A stretch of 38,796 nt of DNA from Hyphomicrobiales bacterium (GCA_027488155.1 JAIYCE010000077.1:1-38796), one strand, 5' to 3'. Positions 1 to 9,139 are shown, counted from the stretch's first letter. Notes: generated by a model not told the origin, from the letters alone. Numbers and translations are program-made.

Positions 1-1
1 G

Positions 2-904
2 ACGGGGCAAAGCCCGGGCGCCGATTTCGTTGTCCTCACAATGACGGTTGCCGTGGGCGTCTCGTTCGTCATCGCGGTGCTCAATAAAATTCTTGGCCTG
101 AAGCTTTTGTCACGCATGACGGAGCAAACCATCTTTGTGATGGTACCGCCGCTCGCACTCATCTTCTTGGTGCTCGGCACGATCTTCATCGGTCTTGCTA
201 CGCCGACTGAAGGTGGCGCGATGGGTGCGGCCGGTGCCATGATCCTTGCGATCATGAAGCGCCGTCTGTCTTGGGATCTCTTGCGTCAAGCAACGGAATC
301 AACGGCGAAGCTTTCAGCCTTCGTGGTGTTCATCCTTGTCGGCGCGCGCGTGTTCTCGCTCACCTTCTATGGCGTGAACGGGCATGTGTGGGTCGAACAT
401 TTGTTGACCTCACTCCCGGGCGGCCAAACCGGCTTCCTGATCTTCGTCAACATCCTCATCTTCCTGCTGGCCTTCTTCCTCGACTTCTTCGAACTGGCCT
501 TCATTGCCGTGCCCTTGATCGGCCCAGTTGCAGAGAAGCTTGGCATCGACCTGATCTGGTTCGGTGTGATGCTTGGGGTGAACATGCAAACATCGTTCAT
601 GCATCCGCCCTTCGGTTTCGCCCTCTTCTATCTGCGCTCAGTGGCGCCGAAGGATGAGTACACCGATAAGGTCACGGGGCTTCGCATGGCGCCGGTCACA
701 ACAGGACAAATCTACTGGGGCGCTGTGCCCTTCGTGGTCATCCAATGCATCATGGTCGCGTTGGTGATTTTGTTCCCGCAAATGGTGATGCATTACAAAT
801 CATCGGCACCGGTCGTGGATCAGCAGAAGGCGCTGGAGCAGCTCAACAACCTCGCACCGCCTCCGGGCATTGGTGGGATGGATCTCGCACCACCAAAATT
901 TTGA
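2..904 (+). CDS. dctM: TRAP transporter large permease (DctM family), 5'-truncated by window edge
   Basis: This is the C-terminal 300 residues of the large membrane subunit of a TRAP transporter, which uses an ion gradient to import organic acids delivered by a periplasmic binding protein. The reading frame is open from base 2, so the true start lies upstream; an internal ATG at 41 is not a convincing start. Repeated long hydrophobic helices are visible, together with a conserved DctM-like segment containing ATPTEGGAMGA (about residues 66-76 of the visible part) and a later MQTSFMHPPFGFALFY segment typical of the family. The protein ends with a proline-rich tail. The small permease dctQ is not in the window and may lie upstream. 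A TRAP binding protein is present at 2735-3823 on the other strand. The family call is firm; the substrate is unknown. Confidence 0.93.
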   Translation, partial: TGQSPGADFVVLTMTVAVGVSFVIAVLNKILGLKLLSRMTEQTIFVMVPPLALIFLVLGTIFIGLATPTEGGAMGAAGAMILAIMKRRLSWDLLRQATESTAKLSAFVVFILVGARVFSLTFYGVNGHVWVEHLLTSLPGGQTGFLIFVNILIFLLAFFLDFFELAFIAVPLIGPVAEKLGIDLIWFGVMLGVNMQTSFMHPPFGFALFYLRSVAPKDEYTDKVTGLRMAPVTTGQIYWGAVPFVVIQCIMVALVILFPQMVMHYKSSAPVVDQQKALEQLNNLAPPPGIGGMDLAPPKF

Positions 905-920
905 CGCGCGCGCGCGTCAA
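901..920. repeat. Perfect 20-bp palindrome over the dctM stop codon
   Basis: The twenty bases form a perfect inverted repeat with no spacer, whose core (905-916) is twelve alternating C and G. It includes the dctM stop codon at 902-904. It sits just ahead of a separate intrinsic terminator. It could be part of a compound termination signal, a Z-DNA-prone tract or a protein site; the sequence does not decide which. Confidence 0.6.
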
Positions 921-926
921 AAACAC

Positions 927-955
927 AACCCCCGGCAGCAATGCCGGGGGTTTTT
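927..955 (+). terminator. Rho-independent terminator after dctM
   Basis: An 11-bp perfect stem (927-937 paired with 942-952) with a four-base GCAA loop is followed directly by further T residues. Together with its place 23 bases after the dctM stop this is a strong intrinsic terminator. Confidence 0.9.
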
Positions 956-1106
956 CGTCTGCGAACGCTATCCTTCATGAACAAAGGATTGAGGCCACCT
1001 AAGACAATTTCACCAATTACTTCCTATTCAGGCCAATTTGAACGCGCGCTTTTCGTTGTCCGGCCGAGCGACTATTATTTTTGAAATTCTTGAAGAGATC
1101 TTTCAG

Positions 1107-2675
1107 ATGACAATTCTTGCAAGCTCACTTGTGCAGCCATCTCGAATCACGGTCTTCGATGCGCGCCGTGGTAAAGTCCCGAAGAAGGGTACTCTTGGAC
1201 GCGATTCGTTCATTGGCAGTTCCGGCCACGATATCTTTGACGGTGATGAAGGCCACGATTCGCTTTATGGCAATGATGGCGACGATTCATTGCGTGGCGG
1301 CAATGGTAACGACGCCCTGTATGGCGGCAATCACAAGGACAGCCTGTATGGCGATGCTGGCAATGACCTTTTAATGGGTGGCGAAGGCAATGACCTCCTT
1401 TATGGCGACCTCGGCAACGACACGCTGTTTGGTGAAAATGGCGATGACAAGCTTTATGGCGAAGATGGGAATGATGTAATTCTCGGCGGCAATGGTAATG
1501 ATGAAATCTACGGTGGAAATGGAAATGATTTCATCAGCGGAATGGAAGGTAATGATAAGATTTACGGCAATAGTGGTGCCGATACATTGAACGGTGGTGA
1601 CGGTAATGACGCTATTTACCTTGGCCATTTCAATTCTGATAGTGATCTTGAAACCTGCAAGAATTTCATAAACGGCGGTTCCGGTAATGATGTGATCTAC
1701 GCCGGCTTCACTGACTTTAATGCGGATGGTGGTGACGGCTTCGACATCGTAAGTTTTATCTTTGCAGCTAAATCGAGTGACAGTCCCGCTGGGGTGATGA
1801 CAGATCTATCAGAGGGAACTTTTTCTTGGAATGGTTATACTTTTACATCTTACCTCAAGAATGTTGAAGGCCTCATTGGGACAACACAAAACGATCAGAT
1901 TCTTGGCGATGGAACCGCTAATCTCCTTTCCAGCGGATTAGGCGATGACGAGCTCAATGGGAGAGGTGGAACAGACACACTCATCGGCGGCGGAGGCAAT
2001 GATACCTACATTTTTGAAAAGAAAAACTTCTCAAAAAATTCAATCATTCGCTACGATTCCGGTCATGACCTAGTGGTTCTTGCCGGGTTTGACCCAAAAC
2101 AAAGCCAAGCTTCGATTAATCAAGTCCAAAACAGCAACAATTTTACCATTGATGTGACGGATCAGGACAACCAAAAATGGCGCTTCCTCGTTGAAAATGG
2201 CTGGAAGGCTTATAGAAATAAGGATTTTGGTATTCTGTTTTCGGACGCGACTTTGAAATCGTTTACTGCGACGAGCGATACGAGAGGTTATTTCTGTCTT
2301 CGAAATTCCCTAGCTCAACAAAGCTATTGGGGCGGAGACTATAATGATTTTATGACCAATGGTTCTGTTTTAAACTTTAACGAGATAACATCGAATGTCG
2401 TAATTAATGGCAATCGCGGTGATGACATCTACGAAATTCGCCGTGTCTATGGCAACAGTGTTGTTAAAATCACCGATGATTGGACATCAGGCACAGATAA
2501 CAACTTGCTCCGTCTCAGCAAAAGGTCTTTCGGCGACAATGTTCAAGCAATCAAAAGCAAGGCAGAACAAAAAGCCGATGGATCGTTCCTGATTCAAGGA
2601 AAATATATCGATCTATATGTTCAAAACAGCCGCGCTTGGAACTCGCTGTCCTCGGTGAACATTCAACTCTTCTAA
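1107..2675 (+). CDS. RTX (hemolysin-type) calcium-binding repeat protein
   Basis: The 522-residue protein carries RTX nonapeptide repeats (GGxGxDxxx), which fold into a calcium-binding parallel beta-roll and usually occur in proteins exported by type I secretion. About fifteen consecutive repeats span residues 37-171, for example GGNGNDALY and GGEGNDLLY; further imperfect copies lie at about 190-212 and 283-310. No catalytic domain is recognisable in the C-terminal 200 residues, and there is no Sec signal peptide. The ATG at 1107 is preferred over a TTG at 1038 because AAGAGA lies about 8 bases upstream. No type I ABC exporter is in the window. Codons are more A/T-rich than in the neighbours (many AAT, GAT, AAA), which suggests a different history. 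Function unknown: adhesin, matrix component or secreted enzyme are all possible. Confidence 0.85.
   Translation: MTILASSLVQPSRITVFDARRGKVPKKGTLGRDSFIGSSGHDIFDGDEGHDSLYGNDGDDSLRGGNGNDALYGGNHKDSLYGDAGNDLLMGGEGNDLLYGDLGNDTLFGENGDDKLYGEDGNDVILGGNGNDEIYGGNGNDFISGMEGNDKIYGNSGADTLNGGDGNDAIYLGHFNSDSDLETCKNFINGGSGNDVIYAGFTDFNADGGDGFDIVSFIFAAKSSDSPAGVMTDLSEGTFSWNGYTFTSYLKNVEGLIGTTQNDQILGDGTANLLSSGLGDDELNGRGGTDTLIGGGGNDTYIFEKKNFSKNSIIRYDSGHDLVVLAGFDPKQSQASINQVQNSNNFTIDVTDQDNQKWRFLVENGWKAYRNKDFGILFSDATLKSFTATSDTRGYFCLRNSLAQQSYWGGDYNDFMTNGSVLNFNEITSNVVINGNRGDDIYEIRRVYGNSVVKITDDWTSGTDNNLLRLSKRSFGDNVQAIKSKAEQKADGSFLIQGKYIDLYVQNSRAWNSLSSVNIQLF
1212..1625 (+). repeat. 27-bp-period tandem repeats encoding the RTX array
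   Basis: The DNA encoding the nonapeptide array shows a 27-base period, with recurring GGCAATGA and GGTAATGA units at the Gly-Asn-Asp positions. The copies are diverged at the DNA level, so recent unit expansion is not evident. Confidence 0.75.
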
Positions 2676-2681
2676 ACAAAA

Positions 2682-2709
2682 AAACCCCGGATGTTTCCAC
2701 CCGGGGTTT
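2682..2709. terminator. Bidirectional terminator between RTX gene and dctP
   Basis: A 9-bp perfect stem (2682-2690 with 2701-2709) and a 10-base loop lie between two convergent genes. A-rich bases on the left and T-rich bases on the right let it terminate transcription from both sides. Confidence 0.85.
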
Positions 2710-2734
2710 CTGTTTCTTCAAACGCTGCGCAGGA

Positions 2735-3904
<1,170 letters not shown>

Positions 3905-3933
3905 CTATCAACCGTCCAACATGATTGGGTCGT

Positions 3934-3962
3934 ACGGTTTATTCTGTGCCAGCCTAAACCGT
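3934..3962. promoter_or_regulatory. 8+8 bp inverted repeat upstream of dctP
   Basis: ACGGTTTA at 3934-3941 is matched perfectly by TAAACCGT at 3955-3962, with a 13-base spacer. It lies about 110 bases upstream of the dctP start in otherwise non-coding sequence. This is the form of a dimeric repressor or activator site, which is an inference. Confidence 0.45.
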
Positions 3963-3993
3963 TGCAAGGGCGCGAGGGGACCGCGGGCCGTGC

Positions 3994-4023
3994 TTGGCCG
4001 CTCCCTTCAATAGGAGCCGCCAA
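3994..4023 (-). other. Imperfect hairpin downstream of the Mrp gene
   Basis: An 11-bp inverted repeat with one mismatch (3994-4004 with 4013-4023, loop 8) lies 25 bases past the Mrp stop. No T tract follows on the minus strand, so it may be a weak or Rho-assisted terminator. The remaining non-coding sequence from 3824 to 4047 must hold the dctP promoter, but I see no clear -35/-10 pair. Confidence 0.35.
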
Positions 4024-4047
4024 CTCGGCCGCATGGCGGTGATCCGT

Positions 4048-5139
4048 TTATTCGATGACGATCCGCGGCGCGGCCCGGCGTTGCACGCCCTCACCTTCGA
4101 GTTGAGCCTTCAGAGCCTCTGCAATGGCCCGATAGCGCGCGGCATAGCTTGTATCCGGCGCTGTCGCGACAACCGGTAAGCCCGCATCAGACCTCTCGCG
4201 AATGTCCAACTCCAGCGGGATTTCCCCCAAAAATGGGATGCCAAGCCGCTCGGCCTCATGGCGTGCGCCACCATGCCCAAAGATATCGGAGCGGTGGCCG
4301 CATTCCGGGCATAGAAAATAGCTCATATTCTCAACCAGGCCGAGGATCGGAACATCGACCCGTTTGAACATGGCGATGCCACGGCGGGCATCGATCAACG
4401 CCAAATCTTGCGGCGTTGAGACGATCACAGCCCCTGCGAGCGGCACGGCTTGCGCCATCGTTAGCTGTGCGTCACCAGTGCCGGGCGGCATATCCACCAC
4501 CAACACGTCGAGATCCCCCCACGCCACTTCGCGCAGCATTTGCTGCAAAGCCGACATGACCATCGGCCCGCGCCAGATGACGGCGGCCTCATCCTCGATG
4601 AGGAAGCCAATGGACATCACTTTCAGGCCAAAAGCTTCCAGCGGTTTGAGGATGCGGCCTTCCAGAACTTGCGGTTTGGATTTGAGGGCAAAAAGCTTGG
4701 GCAAAGAAGGTCCATAGATATCGGCATCGAGAATGCCAACCTTCAGCCCTAAGCCAGATAAAGCGAGCGCGAGATTGACGGCTGTCGTCGATTTGCCGAC
4801 CCCGCCCTTACCCGAAGCAACCGAGATAATGTGCTTGATGCCGGGAACACCCGCCTTCTGCGTTGCGGCCTGCGCCTTGGGGCCAGGGCCTGCACCCTGC
4901 GGGCGCTCGCCGGTCAGCATCACAAGAACGGTCTCGACGCCGGGCAGCGTCTTCACCGCCGCCTCCGCCGCCTTGCGCGACGGTTCGAAGGCCGCGGCTT
5001 TCGATGGATCGGCGTTGATCGTCAGATAGACCTTGCCGCCATTGATAGCGACCCCGAGCGCAGGCGAAGCGCCAAGCGGTTGGCCATCGGGGCCTGAGAG
5101 TGACGCCAATGCGCGCCTGATGTCCTGTTCGGTAGCCAC
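4048..5139 (-). CDS. apbC: Mrp/ApbC-type iron-sulfur cluster carrier ATPase
   Basis: This 363-residue protein belongs to the Mrp/Nbp35 P-loop family, which binds and transfers [4Fe-4S] clusters to apo-enzymes in the cytoplasm. An N-terminal DUF59/MIP18-like domain occupies about residues 1-80. The deviant Walker A SGKGGVGKST is at about 109-118, followed by DADIYGPSLP near 138-147 and the Walker B-like VVDMPPGTGD near 214-223. The cluster-bridging CPEC motif is at 277-280. The gene lies 81 bases downstream of the ATP12 chaperone gene on the same strand, so it may be the last gene of the argC-crcB-rluC operon or have its own promoter. Likely clients nearby include the Fe-S formate dehydrogenase, but no sequence evidence links them. 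Confidence 0.93.
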   Translation of the reverse strand: MATEQDIRRALASLSGPDGQPLGASPALGVAINGGKVYLTINADPSKAAAFEPSRKAAEAAVKTLPGVETVLVMLTGERPQGAGPGPKAQAATQKAGVPGIKHIISVASGKGGVGKSTTAVNLALALSGLGLKVGILDADIYGPSLPKLFALKSKPQVLEGRILKPLEAFGLKVMSIGFLIEDEAAVIWRGPMVMSALQQMLREVAWGDLDVLVVDMPPGTGDAQLTMAQAVPLAGAVIVSTPQDLALIDARRGIAMFKRVDVPILGLVENMSYFLCPECGHRSDIFGHGGARHEAERLGIPFLGEIPLELDIRERSDAGLPVVATAPDTSYAARYRAIAEALKAQLEGEGVQRRAAPRIVIE

Positions 5140-5220
5140 ATGCTTCTCCTGCCGAAAATCTGCCGCGCCTTATGTCGGCCAGAGGCCGCCCCGGTCAATG
5201 CGCTGCGACAAACAGCGAAC

Positions 5221-6009
5221 CTAATCAGCCACATTCACAAGCATCGCCGCGGCCTGCATCTCGCGCCAGCGAGCGGCACGGCGGGCGAGCGCCTCCTCGT
5301 CCTGCCCCCAGACCTCCATCTGGAAATCCTCATCCAGATGAGCCAAGGCCCATGCCTCTTCCGCCGAAAGCCTACCCTGCTGCACCGCCAGCGCGAGAAG
5401 GACGGAGCCGGTCAAGGTCGTCATGACATGGAGTGCTGCCAAATGCATAGGCGACTTTACTTGGGCGACACAGCGCCGGATCGCATCAATCGTCTCGCCC
5501 GGTTGATCGACGAACATAACGCCTGCACTTAAGTTAAAGCGCGCGCCCCATCGTTCGCGCGCCCACTCTAGAAGCGGGTCCCATTGCGCCGTCTGCAAGG
5601 CGCTCAATCGCTCCGGGCCGTCGGCGCGATAACAAAGACAATCCGAGCCAGCATATTTGGCGATTTCAGCGGCGACAGCGTCCATTTCATTCGCAACACC
5701 ATCGAGCGCCGAATTGACCATGCGTGTGAGTGGCATTTGCGCAGGATCGACGAACTCCCCAACACCATCCCATTCGGCGCGCAAGGCTTCGGCCAGCGCG
5801 GCATCGGCAAAAGCGAGTGGTTTGCGCGCCGGCGTAAAAGCAGGCCGCCCATCGAGCTCGAGATGATGCAGACCATCGCGTGTGACGCTTTTTGTCTCTT
5901 TCCAAAACCGGCGCGGCAAATGTTTCTTGAGGTCACGGCGCGCAAGCGCAACAGGATCGATGGCCTCGCCTGGCGTCGGCGCTAGATTATCAAACAGGTC
6001 GTTATTCAT
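5221..6009 (-). CDS. ATP12 family F1-ATPase assembly chaperone
   Basis: The product (262 residues) matches the ATP12 family, chaperones that bind the alpha subunit of F1 ATP synthase during assembly. The family is found in alphaproteobacteria and mitochondria. Typical stretches are RRFWKETKSV near residue 33, the central PLTRMVNSALDGV, and the C-terminal LAHLDEDFQMEVWGQDEEA. The ATG at 6009 was chosen because it lies one base after the stop of the upstream HAD gene and gives the usual family N-terminus (MNNDLF). An upstream start at 6042 would overlap that gene by 32 bases. Translation is probably coupled to the HAD gene, since the local Shine-Dalgarno is weak. Confidence 0.9.
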   Translation of the reverse strand: MNNDLFDNLAPTPGEAIDPVALARRDLKKHLPRRFWKETKSVTRDGLHHLELDGRPAFTPARKPLAFADAALAEALRAEWDGVGEFVDPAQMPLTRMVNSALDGVANEMDAVAAEIAKYAGSDCLCYRADGPERLSALQTAQWDPLLEWARERWGARFNLSAGVMFVDQPGETIDAIRRCVAQVKSPMHLAALHVMTTLTGSVLLALAVQQGRLSAEEAWALAHLDEDFQMEVWGQDEEALARRAARWREMQAAAMLVNVAD

Positions 6010-6010
6010 C

Positions 6011-6691
6011 TCAGGCCATCGCTTGCTTGAGTGCGATGCCACGCTTTGCTAGCACGGCCAAACGCAACTCATCGGTCGAATTGAACAGACGTGCTGCACC
6101 TGCTTCAACGAGCGCTTCGGGCTTATGGTAACCCCAGCACACGCCCCATGCTTCGATCCCCGCGGCACATCCCATCATCATGTCAAAACTAGTATCGCCA
6201 ACGAAGACCGCCTCCGCAGCCTCGCAACCCGTATCCGTTAACGCATTCAGCAACATTTCCGGATCGGGCTTCGACGCATTGGTATCCGCGGTCTGAACCG
6301 ATGCAAATACACCGTGCCAATCATAATGATCGAACACCCGCGCAACACCCCGTCGGCTTTTACCCGTCGCTAAAGCTAACGTTAAACCGTCCGTTTGGCG
6401 CAATTCTTCGATCAATTCTGCAGCACCGGGAAAAAGTGGCTCTTTGCGGCCCGGCTCTTTGAAGATGATGTCGGAGAATACTTGGCGATAAGTCGCGACC
6501 ATGTCTTCAACCGGACCATCTTCGCCCACAAGCGCAACAAATGTCGGTACGAGCGAAAGCCCCACCAACGACAAGGTCTTCTCGCGTGAAGGCGGCGGCA
6601 GCCCGTGGCGGCGAAACGTTTCGGCCTGCGCCTCGACAATCAAATTCTGGCTATCGACGAGTGTACCATCGACATCGAAGATGACGAGCAT
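6011..6691 (-). CDS. HAD family hydrolase, phosphoglycolate phosphatase-like
   Basis: This 226-residue protein is a haloacid dehalogenase superfamily phosphatase acting on small phosphorylated metabolites. Motif I is FDVDGTLVDS with nucleophile Asp6 and acid/base Asp8; motif II is the ATGKSRRG region; motifs III and IV are the Lys of ASKPDPEM and the acidic VFVGDTSFDMMMG. A cap domain follows motif I, as in phosphoglycolate phosphatases. The ATG at 6691 gives the canonical N-terminus and lies one base after the upstream pseudouridine synthase stop. Substrate cannot be deduced; phosphoglycolate or another sugar phosphate is possible. Confidence 0.9.
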   Translation of the reverse strand: MLVIFDVDGTLVDSQNLIVEAQAETFRRHGLPPPSREKTLSLVGLSLVPTFVALVGEDGPVEDMVATYRQVFSDIIFKEPGRKEPLFPGAAELIEELRQTDGLTLALATGKSRRGVARVFDHYDWHGVFASVQTADTNASKPDPEMLLNALTDTGCEAAEAVFVGDTSFDMMMGCAAGIEAWGVCWGYHKPEALVEAGAARLFNSTDELRLAVLAKRGIALKQAMA

Positions 6692-6692
6692 G

Positions 6693-7724
6693 TTAGCGCT
6701 CCGGCGCTTCTTCGATAGGATCGTAGCGCGTCGCATCGAACCCAAGCAGGTTCCAGCTCTGCTTCATATGCTGTGGCAAGGGTGCTGTCACATCGACCAG
6801 CTTCCCCGTGCGCGGATGCGGAATCACGATTCGCCGTGCCATCAGATGCAAGCGGTTTTGTACGCCACCTGGTAAAGGCCAGTTTTCAATGTCGAAATAT
6901 TTTGGATCGCCGACGATGGGATGACCTATATGAGCGGTGTGGGCGCGCAATTGATGGGTGCGCCCCGTCACCGGCTTTAACGACACCCAAGCCAATTTAT
7001 TCGCAGCCGTTTCGACGACGGCATAATAAGTCACGGCGTGCGAAGCACCCTCCGTGCCATGCTTGGCGACATACATCTTCTGATCGCCATCTTCATCTTC
7101 GCCCTTGGCGAGATAGGTCGAGATACGCCCTTGTTTTACGCGCGGCACGCCGGCGAGTAACGCCCAATAGGTTTTGCGCGTATCGCGTGAACGGAACGAT
7201 TTGGTTAAGGCGGATGCGGCAAAGCGTGTCTTGGCGATGACGAGGCAACCGGTCGTATCGCGGTCGAGACGATGGACGAGACGCGGCTTCTGCCCCTTGC
7301 TGTCTGTCAAAGCCTCAAGCATGCCATCGACATGTTTCGTGAGACCCGAACCGCCTTGCACAGCGAGCCCGAACGGCTTGTCGATCACAAGCACATCGTC
7401 ATCTTCGTAGAGCGTGATCTTCTTGAAAAAATCGCGGATTTCCTGATCCGCTTTGGAGACGCGCGGACCTTCCGTCGGCGGCTCTACCCGCAGTGGCGGA
7501 ATGCGAACGACCTGCCCTGGCTCGAGCCTATCTTTGGTTTCGACGCGTTTGCCATCGACGCGCAGTTCGCCTTTGCGGACGACACGTTGAATATGGCTGA
7601 AGGAGAGACCGGGGAAACGCGCTTCGAGAAAACGATCGACGCGCATACCCGCTTCGTCCGGCGTCACCGTGACATTCATCACACGCGGACGATCCTGGTC
7701 CTGATTTTGTTTGTCTTCTGTCAC
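6693..7724 (-). CDS. rluC: RluC/RluD family 23S rRNA pseudouridine synthase
   Basis: The enzyme isomerises uridine to pseudouridine in 23S rRNA. It has an S4 RNA-binding domain at about residues 27-77 (MRVDRFLEARFPG, RKGELRVDG) and a pseudouridine synthase domain whose signature HRLDRDTTGCLVIAKT holds the catalytic Asp154. The later GRTHQLRAH and PIVGDPKY blocks are also family hallmarks. The GTG at 7724 is preferred because it overlaps the crcB stop in a GTGA junction and has GAAGGG six bases upstream; an ATG at 7679 is an alternative. The 343-residue length is close to RluC, but the exact target uridines cannot be assigned from sequence alone. Confidence 0.92.
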   Translation of the reverse strand: MTEDKQNQDQDRPRVMNVTVTPDEAGMRVDRFLEARFPGLSFSHIQRVVRKGELRVDGKRVETKDRLEPGQVVRIPPLRVEPPTEGPRVSKADQEIRDFFKKITLYEDDDVLVIDKPFGLAVQGGSGLTKHVDGMLEALTDSKGQKPRLVHRLDRDTTGCLVIAKTRFAASALTKSFRSRDTRKTYWALLAGVPRVKQGRISTYLAKGEDEDGDQKMYVAKHGTEGASHAVTYYAVVETAANKLAWVSLKPVTGRTHQLRAHTAHIGHPIVGDPKYFDIENWPLPGGVQNRLHLMARRIVIPHPRTGKLVDVTAPLPQHMKQSWNLLGFDATRYDPIEEAPER

Positions 7725-8104
7725 GCCAAACCCTTCGCCAGCGTATAGCCGATGAACAAAGCGGCAATGGAAAAAAGCACGGAGCCAAAAACATAGACAC
7801 CGAGTGCCGCCAGTCTGCCATCTTCCCACAACAAAATGGTTTCGAGCGAAAACGCCGAAAAGGTCGTATATCCGCCCAGAATGCCTGTCGTGAGAAAGAG
7901 ACGCACATTGTCCCATTCGGGCGGCGCGCCACGGGACATGAAAAATCCAGCGATCAAGCCCATGACCAGCGAGCCGCTGATGTTAATGCCAAATGTTCCC
8001 CAAGGAAAACCTGTGCCAAAAGCGCGGGTTGCCGCGAGCGATAGTCCATAACGCGCGACAGCGCCAAGCCCACCACCGACAAAGATCAGGAAAGCGGGCG
8101 TCAT
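7721..8104 (-). CDS. crcB: Fluoride exporter CrcB/FluC
   Basis: The 127-residue protein with four hydrophobic helices is a Fluc-type fluoride channel, which works as a dimer in the inner membrane to expel fluoride. Conserved family blocks are GGxGAxxRY near residues 10-19, the WGTFGINISGSLVMG segment with Asn41, and GGYTTFSAFS at 77-86, which forms the central sodium and fluoride pathway. It starts four bases after the argC stop and overlaps rluC by four bases, so there is no room for a fluoride riboswitch and it is probably expressed constitutively with argC. Confidence 0.95.
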   Translation of the reverse strand: MTPAFLIFVGGGLGAVARYGLSLAATRAFGTGFPWGTFGINISGSLVMGLIAGFFMSRGAPPEWDNVRLFLTTGILGGYTTFSAFSLETILLWEDGRLAALGVYVFGSVLFSIAALFIGYTLAKGLA

Positions 8105-8108
8105 CGCC

Positions 8109-9038
8109 TTACTTTAACCCGAGCATCAATTTGAGGTTTTGGACGGCGGCACCCGATGCGCCCTTGCCGAGATTGTCAAGGCGCGCGACCAGAACAGCAT
8201 GGTTGCGGACATCGTTGCCGAACACGCGCAATTCCATCTTGTCCGTATTGTTCAGCGCCTCGGGCTCAATCTTGCCAGAAGCAAGTGCGGCATCGCCCTC
8301 GCCCGGCACCGTGATCAAATCCGAACCTTCAAAATGTTTACGCAGCGCATGAACGAGATCGACCGTGCGCGGCGCGCGCGGGAGGCGGTCGAGATGCAGC
8401 GGAACGGAAACCAGCATTCCCTGATGGTAATGGCCAACAGAGGGAACAAACATCGGACGTGTCGTCAACTTCGCATAAGTTGATATTTCGGGCACATGCT
8501 TGTGTTCAAGGCCGAGACCGTAAATCTCGAAATTCGGCGCTTGGCCGCGTTCATGTTGCTCGATCATGGATTTGCCGCCGCCCGAATATCCCGACACGGC
8601 GTTGATCGTGATCGGGTGATCGGCGGGCAGAATTCCGGCTTCAATCAGCGGACGCAAAAGCGCGATCGTGCCTGTGGGATAGCAACCCGGATTAGAGACG
8701 CGCTTCGCTTTACGGATCAGGTCGGCTTGGCCTGCGGTCATCTCCGCAAAACCATAGACCCAATCGGGATCGACACGGTGCGCCGTCGACGCATCAAGCA
8801 GACGCGGCGCTTGATCGCCGAGAGAAGCGGCCAGCGCTGTCGATTCTTTTGCAGCGTCATCGGGCAAGCAAAGAACGACAGCATCCACCGAGGCCATCAT
8901 CGCTTTGCGGGCTTCGGGATCTTTGCGCTTGTCAGGATCGATCGAGACGACGGCAACACTGGGAACATGGGCCAGACGCTCGCGGATGCCGAGCCCGGTA
9001 GTTCCGGCTTCGCCATCGATGAAAACGCGCGCGGTCAT
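8109..9038 (-). CDS. argC: N-acetyl-gamma-glutamyl-phosphate reductase, type 2
   Basis: ArgC carries out the NADPH-dependent reduction of N-acetylglutamyl phosphate to the semialdehyde in arginine biosynthesis. The 309-residue length matches the short type-2 form. Residues VFIDGEAGTTGLGIRERL at the N-terminus form the nucleotide-binding segment, and SNPGCYPTGT contains the catalytic Cys119. The AVSGYSGGGKSMIEQHE block and the GHYHQGM motif with its His are also conserved. It heads a tight minus-strand cluster with crcB, rluC, the HAD gene and the ATP12 gene. In other alphaproteobacteria argC often follows rpsI; here rpsI is 16 kb away. Confidence 0.95.
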   Translation of the reverse strand: MTARVFIDGEAGTTGLGIRERLAHVPSVAVVSIDPDKRKDPEARKAMMASVDAVVLCLPDDAAKESTALAASLGDQAPRLLDASTAHRVDPDWVYGFAEMTAGQADLIRKAKRVSNPGCYPTGTIALLRPLIEAGILPADHPITINAVSGYSGGGKSMIEQHERGQAPNFEIYGLGLEHKHVPEISTYAKLTTRPMFVPSVGHYHQGMLVSVPLHLDRLPRAPRTVDLVHALRKHFEGSDLITVPGEGDAALASGKIEPEALNNTDKMELRVFGNDVRNHAVLVARLDNLGKGASGAAVQNLKLMLGLK

Positions 9039-9075
9039 GATCGTCTCGTCCCTTGTTAGATATGGAATGCGGGGA

Positions 9076-9095
9076 TAGGGGGTCGAACACCCCTA
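9076..9095. other. Short inverted repeat between lysE and argC
   Basis: TAGGGG (9076-9081) pairs with CCCCTA (9090-9095) across an 8-base loop, in the 101-base gap upstream of argC. It may be a weak terminator for lysE or part of the argC leader; there is no clear T run. Confidence 0.3.
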
Positions 9096-9139
9096 AATGT
9101 CAAATAAAAAGGCGATTCTTTCGGAAAAACTCGCGCCGT

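Noticed and set aside
1371-1628. 85-residue minus-strand open frame opposite the RTX repeats
   Set aside because: It is the antisense translation of the tandem repeats, which gives a repetitive Val/Ile/Thr pattern.
3934-3962. Sigma-54-like -24 box (TGGCAC on the minus strand) upstream of dctP
   Set aside because: The TGGCAC is not followed by a TTGC-type -12 box at the proper spacing; the inverted repeat is the better explanation.
7725-7916. Longer N-terminus for the pseudouridine synthase
   Set aside because: The extra 64 residues overlap crcB in another frame and look random; the GTGA junction with a good ribosome site is better.
8101-8112. Fluoride riboswitch for crcB
   Set aside because: crcB starts four bases after the argC stop, so no leader exists to hold one.
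9076-9095. tRNA T-arm-like hairpin upstream of argC
   Set aside because: The loop has eight bases and a GTCGAACA sequence, and no acceptor, D or anticodon stems can be drawn around it.
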